Assembly (NCBI GenBank): GCA_003599475.1
Contig: QZKK01000128.1
Span: forward strand, 1-22,604
Reading direction: 5' to 3'
Length of the DNA stretch: 22,604 nt
Source: Desulfobacteraceae bacterium
GTDB lineage: Bacteria; Desulfobacterota; Desulfobacteria; Desulfobacterales; SURF-15
Part shown: positions 7,701 through 15,832 of the stretch, one piece after another
Layout: each line of letters starts with the position of its first letter
How positions within the stretch are numbered: the first letter of the stretch is position 1
Notes under the pieces: generated by a model
Database searches by the model: none
Told to the model about the DNA's origin: nothing
What the model saw: only the letters and a program-made list of their open reading frames with translations
Position numbers and translations under genes: made by a program

Positions 7701-8684
7701 TTAAATCAGGAACTGCTTCACGTCCCCGGGCGACACCCCTTTTACTTCCAGGAATTCACGCCCTTCCGGTGTAACGATTTGAACCAGAGTGGAGTCTCCA
7801 TTGGCCTTGCTGTACCCCGCACAAATCGCGGCGGCCGTCTGCAGGGTCTCCCTGTCCGAACCATCGGGTATCAGCAGAACCGGGCCGGGCACCTGCAATG
7901 TCTTCATGACCGTGTCCTTTCGGGGGGTGTGGTATTTCAGGATCTGCTCGTTGTCTTTTTGGGTCCGGCCGACGATCAGTTTTGTCTTGTTCGCCAATCG
8001 GAAGTGGCGCCCGAATTTCAAAAGATGCAGCTCCGATTCCTTGGGGTTTTTCCGGTGTTGAAGAAAATCGCGCAGCCTGTTCGAATACCCGCGGTCGGTC
8101 AGCAGGCAGCCGCCGGCAGGCGCCGGGTAGTCGGTGACGCCGAATTCTCTTGCCAATTCGATCTGCGCCTTGCGGCCCCTGCCGACAATATCGCACAGCC
8201 GCTCCCGGTCAACCCATCCTTCTTTTTCCGGGATGGATTCCGGAAGGAGCTTGGCGCTCAGCGGGCGGAGAATGTAGCCGTCGCAGCCTGAATTTTTCTC
8301 CACATACCGCAGCGACGGCCGGGTTTGCGACATGGGGCGTTGCCCCAGGACTTCTCCGCTGAACAGAAAATGAAATCCTTTCCGCTTCATCTGATCGCCT
8401 GCAAGCCGGAACATCAGTGCATGGCAGTCCATGCACGGGTTTATCCACTTCCCGTATCCGCAGTTCGGGTTTCGAAGCATGGGAAGGTATTGGCGGGTGA
8501 TTTTTTTTACCGTAAGCGGAATTCCGGTGATTCGAGAAGCCTTCCGAGCTTTTTCGGAAGAAAAAAATGGAGTTTCAAAGGTAATCCAGGCAACCTGGAT
8601 CCCCTGCTGTCGCAACACAAGCCCGGCCAGCATGCTGTCGAGCCCGCCGGAGCATAAACCCAGAGCTTTGACTTGCTTTCGCAT
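7701..8684 (-). CDS. PP-loop (MnmA/ThiI-like) tRNA thiolation protein
   Basis: A 327-residue protein beginning MRKQVKALGLCSGGLDSMLA. The ATP-pyrophosphatase PP-loop SGGLDS lies at residues 12-17. NPCMDCHALMF (C84, C87) and PAGGCLLTD (C193) match in position the two-cysteine chemistry of MnmA-type 2-thiouridylases, which adenylate a tRNA uridine and replace oxygen with sulfur. GEVLGQRPMSQ (about 110-120) is also typical of the MnmA-like group common in deltaproteobacteria. The C-terminal part (about 215-327, with HFRLANKTKLIVGRTQKDN) looks like a separate domain, possibly an NFACT-R-like RNA-binding module. That assignment is tentative. I chose ATG 8684, preceded by GAGGGG with a four-base gap, over ATG 8750, which would run into the racemase gene. 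It follows the racemase by 28 bases, so the two are probably co-transcribed. Confidence 0.8.
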   Translation of the reverse strand: MRKQVKALGLCSGGLDSMLAGLVLRQQGIQVAWITFETPFFSSEKARKASRITGIPLTVKKITRQYLPMLRNPNCGYGKWINPCMDCHALMFRLAGDQMKRKGFHFLFSGEVLGQRPMSQTRPSLRYVEKNSGCDGYILRPLSAKLLPESIPEKEGWVDRERLCDIVGRGRKAQIELAREFGVTDYPAPAGGCLLTDRGYSNRLRDFLQHRKNPKESELHLLKFGRHFRLANKTKLIVGRTQKDNEQILKYHTPRKDTVMKTLQVPGPVLLIPDGSDRETLQTAAAICAGYSKANGDSTLVQIVTPEGREFLEVKGVSPGDVKQFLI

Positions 8685-8712
8685 CGAACCCCTCATTTCA
8701 ATCGCTGAACGC

Positions 8713-9408
8713 CTATTCTTCGAGCGCAAACCGCACGGCCGCTTCGGCATGGATTCCGGTCGTATCGAAGAGGGGAACGGGGCTGTCCGCCTGCTTTACC
8801 AGCAGCCCGATTTCGGTACACCCCAGAATGATTCCCCTGGCGCCTTTTTGCACAAGCTTCTCCATCACGGCTGTGTAGATCGATTGAGATTCGGGAAGTA
8901 TCTTTCCCACACACAGCTCATCATAGATGATCCGGTTGACCGAAGCGATCTCATCCGGGTCCGGAATCAGGACTTCCAGGCCGAAAAGCTGCTTCAGCCG
9001 CCCCTTGTAGAAATCCTCCTCCATCGTAAACCGGGTTCCTAGAAGCGCAACGCTGCGGATCCCTTCCTCTTTGATTTTACCGGCGGTGGCATCGGCGATG
9101 TGAAGCAGGGGGATATTGATGCTGCTCTGGATTTCGGCAGCCACCTTGTGCATGGTGTTTGTGCATAAAACGATAAAATCCGCTCCGGCGGCTTCGATGC
9201 TTCTTCCTGCGGCCGCAAGCAAAACGGCCGCCTCCTCCCAGCGCCCTTCCGCCTGGAGAAGTGCCATTTCGGCGAAATCGACCGAGATCATGACGCTTTT
9301 CGCCGAATGAAGCGCTCCCAATCGCTTCCGGGTTTCCTGGTTGATGATCCGGTAGTATTCGATGGAGGATTCCCAGCTCATTCCGCCGATCAAACCGATC
9401 GTTTTCAT
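8713..9408 (-). CDS. Aspartate/glutamate racemase family protein
   Basis: A 231-residue protein starting MKTIGLIGGMSWESSIEYYR, the classical opening of the YgeA/aspartate racemase subgroup. The two catalytic cysteines are present: C82 in FIVLCTNTMHKVA and C197 in GIILGCTEIGLL. These act as paired acid/base residues in cofactor-independent racemization. Substrate (Asp, Glu or another amino acid) cannot be fixed. ATG 9408 is chosen because it matches the family start and has GAGG upstream. An in-frame start at 9474 would add a lysine-rich leader overlapping the promoter. It heads a probable two-gene unit with the PP-loop protein. Confidence 0.88.
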   Translation of the reverse strand: MKTIGLIGGMSWESSIEYYRIINQETRKRLGALHSAKSVMISVDFAEMALLQAEGRWEEAAVLLAAAGRSIEAAGADFIVLCTNTMHKVAAEIQSSINIPLLHIADATAGKIKEEGIRSVALLGTRFTMEEDFYKGRLKQLFGLEVLIPDPDEIASVNRIIYDELCVGKILPESQSIYTAVMEKLVQKGARGIILGCTEIGLLVKQADSPVPLFDTTGIHAEAAVRFALEE

Positions 9409-9445
9409 TTCCAAAGCCTCTTTTTCTATTTTTTCTCCGCTTCTT

Positions 9446-9474
9446 TTTATAGCACAATTCGCGTTCATCCACAA
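9446..9474 (-). promoter_or_regulatory. Candidate sigma70 promoter for the racemase gene
   Basis: On the minus strand TTGTGG (9474-9469, three of six) and TATAAA (9451-9446, five of six) are 17 bases apart. The predicted start is some 30 bases before the ATG at 9408. Confidence 0.45.
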
Positions 9475-9498
9475 ATCGGATATTTTTCTTCAGCCGGT

Positions 9499-9528
9499 TG
9501 TAACCCTCTACGGTATTGCTGCGACGTA
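9499..9528 (+). promoter_or_regulatory. Possible ECF-sigma promoter before the Spy-like gene
   Basis: TGTAACC (9499-9505) has the AAC core usual in group-4 sigma -35 boxes, and CGTA (9525-9528) could serve as the -10, with a rather long 19-base spacer. If real it would allow the operon's own sigma factor to autoregulate. The match is weak. Confidence 0.25.
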
Positions 9529-9576
9529 AGCAGTAAAGAGCAAAGAATCCATATCAATGATTTTCAGGAGGTCAGA

Positions 9577-10014
9577 GTGAAAAGAAGATTCTTATCGGGG
9601 CTTTCTATTGCAATCGGGCTGCTGTTTGTTTTAATACTGGCATCGACAGCGGTTTCCGGCCCCTTCGGCCGAAGCCAGCGGAACGCAAGGGGGCTGATGG
9701 GGCTGAAAACCATTCTGGAATTGAACCTTTCAGAGGAGCAACGGAGCGAAGCGCTTCAAATCATCGAACGGTTTCAGTCTTTCCGGAATTCTGCCGGAGA
9801 CGAGATGCAGAAGGCCCGAAAAGATCTGGCCGCAGCCGTAAGCGGGGAGAGTTTGAGTGAGGATGAGGTAAGGGCCGCCTTTCGCCGGAGTGCAACCATC
9901 CGGGAGGATCTGTTTGTGGAAAGGATCAGGACGAAAGCGGCCTTAAGGAAGCTTCTGACGCCTGAACAGCTCGAACTGCTGAAACGACAGCGCCCCGGAA
10001 AGTGGAACGGTTGA
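9577..10014 (+). CDS. Spy/CpxP-like periplasmic protein (LTxxQ family)
   Basis: I place the start at GTG 9577 because AGGAGG lies five bases upstream. An in-frame upstream extension back to 9307 runs antisense through the racemase gene and is rejected. The 145-residue product has a signal peptide (MKRRFLSG, then a hydrophobic core to about residue 24, cleavage near STAVSG). The rest is mostly alpha-helical and charged, with two LTxxQ-type motifs, LNLSEEQR and LLTPEQLELL, as in Spy, CpxP and the Metal_resist family. Such proteins are periplasmic chaperones or stress sensors. There is no His and no Cys in the whole protein, so binding of metal as in CnrX or ZraP is unlikely. First gene of the sigma-factor/RND cluster, 45 bases before the sigma gene. 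Confidence 0.8.
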   Translation: MKRRFLSGLSIAIGLLFVLILASTAVSGPFGRSQRNARGLMGLKTILELNLSEEQRSEALQIIERFQSFRNSAGDEMQKARKDLAAAVSGESLSEDEVRAAFRRSATIREDLFVERIRTKAALRKLLTPEQLELLKRQRPGKWNG

Positions 10015-10059
10015 ATTGATTCGTCGAGTGGATTTGAATCGAATCGATGTTGACGGCCC

Positions 10060-10653
10060 ATGATAAAAGACACCCTCTCCGAAAACGATGCGGAAGTGAT
10101 CCACCGCGTGGTTCGGGGAGAGGTGAATGCCTTTGAGATTTTGATGAACCGCTACCAGGAGCAAGTATTGCGCATCGTAAAGAAGCGTGTCCCTTACGGC
10201 CGGATCGAAGAGATGGCGCAAGAGGTATTTATCCGCGCCTACCAGGGCTTGCCGGCCATTCGGCAGAAAGAAAACTTCAGGCATTGGATTTCATCGATTG
10301 CCGTCCGAACCTGTCATGATTTTTGGAGAAAAGAATATCGACAGCGCGAGATACCGATCAGCGATCTGACCGACGATCACGGGAAATGGCTGGAGGATGT
10401 TTCCGCCGAAAGATCCCCGTCACATGATCAAAACCTCCGGAGAAAGGAGGCTGCAGAATTGCTCGACTGGGCTCTTGGCCGGTTGTCCGCGGCAGAGCGA
10501 TCGGTATTCGAGTTGGTTTACCTCGAGGGGCTCTCCGGAAAGGAGGCGGCATCGCTTCTCGGATGGAGTGTCGCCAACGTAAAGGTTCGTTCTTTTCGAT
10601 GTCGAAAGAAAATGAAAAAGTTGCTTTCAGAACTACTTCAGGAGAAGCAATGA
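10060..10653 (+). CDS. ECF-family RNA polymerase sigma factor
   Basis: A 197-residue group-4 sigma factor. Region 2 spans about residues 8-95, with GEVNAFEILMNRYQEQVLRI, then EEMAQEVFIRAYQGL and FRHWISSIAVRTCHDFWRKE, where -10 recognition and core binding occur. Region 4 spans about 133-192, with LDWALGRLSAAERSVFELVY and the helix-turn-helix LSGKEAASLLGWSVANVKVR, which reads the -35 box. Regions 1.1 and 3 are absent, as expected. Its stop codon overlaps the start of the small membrane-protein gene (ATGA), the arrangement seen for many sigma/anti-sigma pairs. The neighbours suggest that it controls the RND efflux genes downstream. Confidence 0.93.
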   Translation: MIKDTLSENDAEVIHRVVRGEVNAFEILMNRYQEQVLRIVKKRVPYGRIEEMAQEVFIRAYQGLPAIRQKENFRHWISSIAVRTCHDFWRKEYRQREIPISDLTDDHGKWLEDVSAERSPSHDQNLRRKEAAELLDWALGRLSAAERSVFELVYLEGLSGKEAASLLGWSVANVKVRSFRCRKKMKKLLSELLQEKQ

Positions 10654-10973
10654 AATTTACCATCGAAGAGCAAAAAGTGCTCGAACAGTTTCGAAGAGCA
10701 TACAGGGAGAGGGAAAATCGCCGGGTCGGAGACCGCTGGCACCAGGATGCGATGGGCGGGATAAGGAGCCTCGGATCGATGCAGCCCCGGAAGACCTTCT
10801 TGATCGGATTCGAGTATCTCGTCTGGCGTATGGTGCCTGCCTTCTGCCTGATCCTGATCGTTTTATCCGCCCTGGTGTATGAGCTGGGGCTTTACCCGGA
10901 CATCGGTCCGCTTCAAATCCTGATGAACATCGAAAATGATGAAGCGACGCTATCCTATTTTGCGGGGCTTTGA
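10650..10973 (+). CDS. Small single-pass membrane protein, candidate anti-sigma factor
   Basis: A 107-residue protein starting at ATG 10650, with GGAGAAG as ribosome-binding site and a four-base overlap with the sigma gene. Residues 1-55 are hydrophilic and basic, probably cytoplasmic (EEQKVLEQFRRAYRERENRR). Residues about 60-80 form one membrane helix (MVPAFCLILIVLSALVYELG), and about 27 residues follow, probably in the periplasm. I recognise no family. There is no zinc-binding HxxxCxxC anti-sigma motif. The topology, size and position match CnrY, the short membrane anti-sigma of CnrYXH-type systems, so an anti-sigma role is a reasonable inference but not shown. Confidence 0.7.
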   Translation: MKFTIEEQKVLEQFRRAYRERENRRVGDRWHQDAMGGIRSLGSMQPRKTFLIGFEYLVWRMVPAFCLILIVLSALVYELGLYPDIGPLQILMNIENDEATLSYFAGL

Positions 10974-10982
10974 GGTGCACCG

Positions 10983-11348
10983 ATGAAGCGATGGAGGCTT
11001 TTTGCCGGTATCGGAATCGTTTTCGTCCTTGGGGTCCTGGCAGGCGTCCTGGGTGCAGGGATCTACGTCAAATACAAGATGCTCCCCCTCAAGCTCGAAC
11101 CGAAGGCGCGGAAGGTCTACTTACTCGACAGGTTCACCCGCAGACTCGATCTGACCGAAGCCCAGAGAGCCGGGTTCAAAGAAATATTCGACGAAATGGA
11201 TAAAGTAAGGGAGCAGTACCGATCGGAAATGAGAAAAACATGGGAGCGGGCCATCCCTCGAATGAAGCAGGAGTTGAACCCCGAACAACAGAAAAAGCTT
11301 GACGAATTGCGTCGAGACTGGGAAACGAGAAGAAGAAAGAAGGAGTAG
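10983..11348 (+). CDS. Membrane-anchored Spy/CnrX-like periplasmic sensor protein
   Basis: A 121-residue protein nine bases after the candidate anti-sigma gene. The N-terminus MKRWRLFAGIGIVFVLGVLA continues as a hydrophobic helix to about residue 28, with no clear cleavage site, so it is probably an anchor. The remainder is a charged helical hairpin with LDLTEAQRAGFKEIFDEM and ELNPEQQKKLDELRRDW, the LTxxQ pattern of Spy, CpxP and CnrX. It contains no His and no Cys, and only a few Met. By position it would be the periplasmic sensor that holds the anti-sigma protein, as CnrX does for CnrY. What it senses cannot be read, but metal coordination of the CnrX type is not supported. Confidence 0.78.
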   Translation: MKRWRLFAGIGIVFVLGVLAGVLGAGIYVKYKMLPLKLEPKARKVYLLDRFTRRLDLTEAQRAGFKEIFDEMDKVREQYRSEMRKTWERAIPRMKQELNPEQQKKLDELRRDWETRRRKKE

Positions 11349-11411
11349 TTTTCTGTTGTTATTTTAATAAAGTAAGATAAAATTAGTTTTTCCTGATAGC
11401 CTGAACACCGA

Positions 11412-11427
11412 CCCTGTGGAAGCAGGG
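11412..11427 (+). promoter_or_regulatory. Short hairpin in the leader of the RND genes
   Basis: CCCTG (11412-11416) pairs with CAGGG (11423-11427) around a six-base loop, 23 bases before the adaptor ATG. It lies in a 102-base gap whose left half is very AT-rich. It might affect translation of the pump genes or separate the two halves of the cluster. Confidence 0.25.
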
Positions 11428-11450
11428 CGGACGCCGACAATGGACCGACA

Positions 11451-12689
11451 ATGAAAAAATTTATCGTGATCACAATCCTTTCTGCCGGAATCGGCCTCTT
11501 GGGCTGGCAGATCTATGTAAAGGCCTCTGCAACGAAAAACGATTTCCAGCGCAACCGTGGGAATGTTCCGGTTGCCGTGGAAGTTGCCCCTGTCCGGAAA
11601 GCCGATATCCGAAATGTTGGACAGTACACCGGATCACTCTACCCATTGTCGGAATACACGGTCGCTCCCAAAGTATCCGGCCGGCTCGAAAAGATGCTGT
11701 TTCACATCGGGGATATGGTGCAGAGCGGGGATCTGGTGGCGGTATTGGACGATGACGAATACCATCAGCAGGTTCTGCAGGCGGAAGCCGAGCTCGAAGT
11801 CACCAGGGCCAATCTCCTGGAGCGCCAGGACGCCTTGGATAACGCCAAGCGGGAGTACGATCGGACCGTTGCACTCCGTCAGAAAAAAATCGCGTCCGAG
11901 TCCGAGCTCGATTCTTCGGAATCCGAATACAGGGCGCAGCAGTCAAAGCTGAAGGTGGCGATCGCCCAGGTGGCTCAAAAGGATGCGGCCTTGAAGATGG
12001 CCAGGGTCCGCCTCTCCTATTCTCAAGTCCGTATCCCGCAGAGCAACCATGGCGGGCACTGGGTCGTAGGCGAACGATTTGTCCATGAGGGGGCTCTGCT
12101 GGCGCCGAACGATGCGATTGTCACCATCCTGAATATCGGGACCCTTATTGCGGCCATCCATGTGATCGAACGCGATTATCCCAGCATCCGGCCCAACCTT
12201 GCAGCCCTCATCACAACCGATGCCTTCCCCGGGCAGACTTTTCAGGGGAAAGTCCTCCGCATCGCCCCGATGATGAAAGAGAAATCCCGTGAAGCGCGGG
12301 TCGAAATCGAGGTACCGAACGAAAAGATGACGCTTAAGCCGGGAATGTTCGTTAAGGTTCAGATCGAGTTCGATACCCATGAAGACTCTGTCGTCGTTCC
12401 CGCTGCCGCACTGATCAAACGAGAGGGAAGCCAGGGGGTTTTCCTTGCCGATCTCAAGGAGAACAAAGCCCGGTTCGTTCCGGTGACTGTCGGCATCGTA
12501 AACGGAGTGAATGCGGAGATTCTCGATCCGCCCCTCTCCGGCGAGGTGGTTACCCTGGGGCAGCATCTGCTGGAGGACGGATCGACAATCCTCCTGCCCG
12601 GGAAAACACCTGCAGGAGGCGGCCCGGAGAGAGAAGAAAAGCCCGGTGTCGCACGCGGCAAAGTCTCCACGGCCGGAGAAAAGTCATGA
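11451..12689 (+). CDS. RND efflux periplasmic adaptor (membrane fusion protein)
   Basis: A 412-residue HlyD/AcrA-type adaptor. Residues about 4-22 are an uncleaved anchor or signal. The first half of the lipoyl/barrel-sandwich domain is YTVAPKVSGRLEKMLFHIGD followed by MVQSGDLVAVLDDDEY (about 69-104). A coiled-coil hairpin follows (LQAEAELEVTRANLLERQDA to AALKMARVRLSYSQVRIP, about 107-198). Then come the second lipoyl half, a beta-barrel (VIERDYPSIRPNLAALITTD) and a membrane-proximal domain with MTLKPGMFVKVQIEF and VVVPAAALIKREGSQGVFL. No lipobox is present. It bridges the inner-membrane pump and outer-membrane channel. The stop overlaps the pump start by ATGA, so stoichiometric translation is likely. 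Confidence 0.93.
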   Translation: MKKFIVITILSAGIGLLGWQIYVKASATKNDFQRNRGNVPVAVEVAPVRKADIRNVGQYTGSLYPLSEYTVAPKVSGRLEKMLFHIGDMVQSGDLVAVLDDDEYHQQVLQAEAELEVTRANLLERQDALDNAKREYDRTVALRQKKIASESELDSSESEYRAQQSKLKVAIAQVAQKDAALKMARVRLSYSQVRIPQSNHGGHWVVGERFVHEGALLAPNDAIVTILNIGTLIAAIHVIERDYPSIRPNLAALITTDAFPGQTFQGKVLRIAPMMKEKSREARVEIEVPNEKMTLKPGMFVKVQIEFDTHEDSVVVPAAALIKREGSQGVFLADLKENKARFVPVTVGIVNGVNAEILDPPLSGEVVTLGQHLLEDGSTILLPGKTPAGGGPEREEKPGVARGKVSTAGEKS

Positions 12690-15600
12690 ACGTCTCCCAG
12701 TTTTCCGTCCGGCGCCCGATCTTGAGCATCATGGTGACTCTGATCGTCATCATCATCGGAGGCATTTCGCTCTCCCGGCTTTCGATCGACCTGATGCCCG
12801 ACATCACCTACCCGACCCTGAGCATCTCGACTGTATACGAAAACGCCAGCCCGGAAGAGGTCGAAGAGTTGATCACCCGACCCGTGGAGGAGGCGATGAG
12901 TGCCGTTCCGGGAGTCGAAGAGGTCACCTCCATATCTGCGGAAGGGAGAAGCAACGTGCGGGTGACGTTCACCTGGGGAACCGATCTCGATGCGGCCGCA
13001 AACGATATCCGCGACCGGCTGGACCGCGTGGTGCCGAGACTCCCCGATGATGCCGAGCGGCCGGTTTTAAGAAAGTTCGATCTCGCAAGCTTTCCGATCC
13101 TGATCCTCGGTGTTTCGAGCAACCTGGACCCCATCCAGGTCAGAAGAATCATCGACAACCAGGTAAAAAACCGCATCGAACGGGTTCCGGGGGTGGCTTT
13201 CCTAGACATCCACGGAGGCCTGGACCGCGAAATCCATGTAAATCTCAATGCCGAAAAGATGAAGGCCCTGGGCCTTCCGGTCGACCAGCTCTTGACCCGC
13301 CTGGAAGATGAAAACATCAATCTTCCGGCCGGCACCATCGAGCAGGGGCATCTGGATGTGACCATCCGGACCCCGGGAGTCTACAACGATCTGAAGGAGC
13401 TTGAAAATACGGTCGTTGCCATGCGCGAGGGGGTGCCGATTCAAATCAGGGATATCGCAACCGTAGAAGACTCCTGGGAGAAGGTGACACGGATCATCCG
13501 GATCAACGGGAAACCGGGGGTGAGGCTTGCGGTAAACAAGCAGTCCGGGAAAAACACCGTTGAGGTGGCGACCGGAGTGCTTAAGGAGATCGAGCAGCTC
13601 AACCAGGACATCCCCCAGCTCCATATCCTTCCGATCATCAACACCTCCGATTACATCAAGCGCTCCATCACCAACGTGGGGACCACCATCCTCTACGGAG
13701 GAGCGCTGGCGGTGTTCGTACTGCTTTTCTTTCTTCGAAATATCCCGAGCACGGCCGTCATTGCCACCAGTATCCCGGTTTCGATCGTCGCCACCTTTTC
13801 CCTGATGTACTTCGGCGGATTCACGCTCAACCTTATGACCCTCGGCGGACTGGCCTTGGGGGTGGGAATGCTGGTGGACAACGCCATCGTGGTGCTGGAA
13901 AACATCTACCGGCTCCGCGAAGCCGGGCAGGACCCCGAGGGGGCGGCGATAGGCGGGTCCCAGGAAGTGTTTGCGGCCGTCATCGCCAGCACTTTGACCA
14001 CACTGGTCGTCTTCCTGCCGCTGATCTTCGTGCGCGGAATGTCCGGCATCATGTTCAAACAGCTCTCGTATGTGGTGAGCTTTTCCCTTGCATGTTCTCT
14101 GGTGGTGGCGCTCACCCTGGTACCAATGATGGCTTCCTGGGTCCGCCGTCCACTAGCGGTTGAAAAGAACGTGAATATCGGCGGCGGGGGAAAAATCTAT
14201 CGGATCACCGGAAGGCTTTTTACCTGGATGGAAGATGAATACAAGGCGCTTCTCCGGTTTTCCCTCAGCCACAAGGTGCTGATCCTCGGATCCGCACTGC
14301 TTTTTCTGGTCGGAAGCCTCCTTCTCATCCCGCTTGTGGGGGTGGAGCTGATGCCGGCAACCGATGAAAGCGAGGTGCGGGTCAATGCCGAGATGGCGGT
14401 GGGCACCCGGCTCCAGCTCGTGGATGAAGTATTCAAAAAAATCGAAGAAATCGTTGCTCAGGAAGTGCCGGAGATCGACAACACGGTCGCTTTTATCGGA
14501 GGGTCCACCTTTCGGGCTCAGGGAGGAAACAGCGGAGAAATGCGGGTTGCGCTCAAACCTGTAAAGGAAAGGACCCGCTCCAGCGAAGAGATTGCAGTCG
14601 CTTTGCGGCGCAGGCTGATGCATATTCCTGGCGTCACCATCAGAACCCGCGCCGGGCAGGGCCTCTTTCTGCTCAAAATCGGAACATCCGGAAACGACAA
14701 TGTGCAGGTGGAGGTGCGCGGATACGATCTGGAGGCATCGGAGGCCTTAGCAAGGCGCGTCCGGGAAATCGTCGACAAGGTGGACGGCATCACCGATTCC
14801 AAGATCAGCCGCGAGAGCGGAACCCCCGAAGAGCTGATCCTCATCGACCGGCAGAAAGCCGCCAACATGAAGCTTACCGTCTCGAAGATCGCCGAGATGC
14901 TGCAGACGGTACTGTCCGGAACGGCAGCCGGCTACTATCGGGATGCAGGGACCGAATACATGATCCGGGTCAAACTGGAGGGTGCCGAAAAAAAGAATCT
15001 TTCCGATATCCTGGATCTTCCGATCACCAATGCAGACGGAGATCCCGTGATTCTCCGCAACGTGGTCGAAATCCGGCCCCGGCGCGGTCCCGTTCTCATC
15101 GAGCGGAAGGCCCAGGAAAGAGTCGTCTATGTCACGGCCAATTTCACCGGACGCGATATGGGAAGCGTTCTCGCCGATGTCCGGGAAGGACTCAAGACGG
15201 TTCCGGTTCCGAGGGACTTCAGCATCCTCTTCGGGGGCGACTACGAAGAACAGCAGAAGGCGTTTAGGGAACTGATGACAAGCTTCATCCTGTCGCTTCT
15301 GCTTGTTTATATGGTGATGGCATGCCTTTATGAATCGTTGAGATATCCTCTCGTGGTGATGTTTTCCGTACCTCTTGCGGCCATCGGCGTGATTCTGATG
15401 CTGTTTCTATCCGGAACCACCTTCAACATACAGTCGTTCATCGGCTGCATCATGCTGGGAGGCATCGTGGTCAACAACGCGATTTTGCTCGTCGACCACA
15501 TCAACCTGCTGCGGCAGCGCGACGGGTTTCCCCTCCGGGAGGCGATCGAAGAGGCCGGCCGCAGGCGTCTCCGCCCCATCCTGATGACTGCATCGACCAC

Positions 15601-15832
15601 CACCCTGGCCATGGCTCCCCTGGCCCTCGGAATAGGGGAGGGAGGAGAAGCCCAGGCCCCGATGGCGCGTACGATCATCGGAGGGCTCACCAGTTCCAGT
15701 CTGATCACACTGCTCGTCACCCCCACGATCTATGCCGTTTTCGAGCGAAAACACTTGAAGGCGGCTGTCGATACGACTGCCGAATCGAAACTTACCGGAT
15801 CGGAAAAAAACCTGCTTAGGGAGCCTGCATGA
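12686..15832 (+). CDS. RND efflux pump, HAE1-type inner-membrane transporter
   Basis: A 1048-residue AcrB-like transporter with the usual twofold repeat. TM1 is at about 12-32, starting [21 protein letters not shown] large periplasmic porter loop follows. TM2 to TM6 start near residue 335 and include TM4 with [18 protein letters not shown], where D398 is the proton-relay aspartate. AcrB has two Asp here and this protein has D398-N399, as in SwrC-like pumps. A second porter loop covers roughly 560-870, and TM8 to TM12 include [16 protein letters not shown] and [20 protein letters not shown]. There are no heavy-metal (CzcA/CusA) signatures, so lipophilic compounds are the likelier substrates, driven by proton motive force. 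ATGA overlaps on both sides bind it to the adaptor and channel genes. Confidence 0.95.
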   Translation: MNVSQFSVRRPILSIMVTLIVIIIGGISLSRLSIDLMPDITYPTLSISTVYENASPEEVEELITRPVEEAMSAVPGVEEVTSISAEGRSNVRVTFTWGTDLDAAANDIRDRLDRVVPRLPDDAERPVLRKFDLASFPILILGVSSNLDPIQVRRIIDNQVKNRIERVPGVAFLDIHGGLDREIHVNLNAEKMKALGLPVDQLLTRLEDENINLPAGTIEQGHLDVTIRTPGVYNDLKELENTVVAMREGVPIQIRDIATVEDSWEKVTRIIRINGKPGVRLAVNKQSGKNTVEVATGVLKEIEQLNQDIPQLHILPIINTSDYIKRSITNVGTTILYGGALAVFVLLFFLRNIPSTAVIATSIPVSIVATFSLMYFGGFTLNLMTLGGLALGVGMLVDNAIVVLENIYRLREAGQDPEGAAIGGSQEVFAAVIASTLTTLVVFLPLIFVRGMSGIMFKQLSYVVSFSLACSLVVALTLVPMMASWVRRPLAVEKNVNIGGGGKIYRITGRLFTWMEDEYKALLRFSLSHKVLILGSALLFLVGSLLLIPLVGVELMPATDESEVRVNAEMAVGTRLQLVDEVFKKIEEIVAQEVPEIDNTVAFIGGSTFRAQGGNSGEMRVALKPVKERTRSSEEIAVALRRRLMHIPGVTIRTRAGQGLFLLKIGTSGNDNVQVEVRGYDLEASEALARRVREIVDKVDGITDSKISRESGTPEELILIDRQKAANMKLTVSKIAEMLQTVLSGTAAGYYRDAGTEYMIRVKLEGAEKKNLSDILDLPITNADGDPVILRNVVEIRPRRGPVLIERKAQERVVYVTANFTGRDMGSVLADVREGLKTVPVPRDFSILFGGDYEEQQKAFRELMTSFILSLLLVYMVMACLYESLRYPLVVMFSVPLAAIGVILMLFLSGTTFNIQSFIGCIMLGGIVVNNAILLVDHINLLRQRDGFPLREAIEEAGRRRLRPILMTASTTTLAMAPLALGIGEGGEAQAPMARTIIGGLTSSSLITLLVTPTIYAVFERKHLKAAVDTTAESKLTGSEKNLLREPA

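Noticed and set aside
9307..9576. Long N-terminal extension of the Spy-like protein
   Set aside because: It is antisense to the racemase gene and lies before a strong AGGAGG site and signal peptide at GTG 9577.
9577..11348. Calling the Spy-like proteins heavy-metal sensors
   Set aside because: Neither contains His or Cys, and the linked pump lacks CzcA/CusA features. Only the general LTxxQ fold is supported.
14153..14623. Minus-strand open frames inside the RND pump gene
   Set aside because: They are shadows of the pump coding sequence with no start signals or family motifs.
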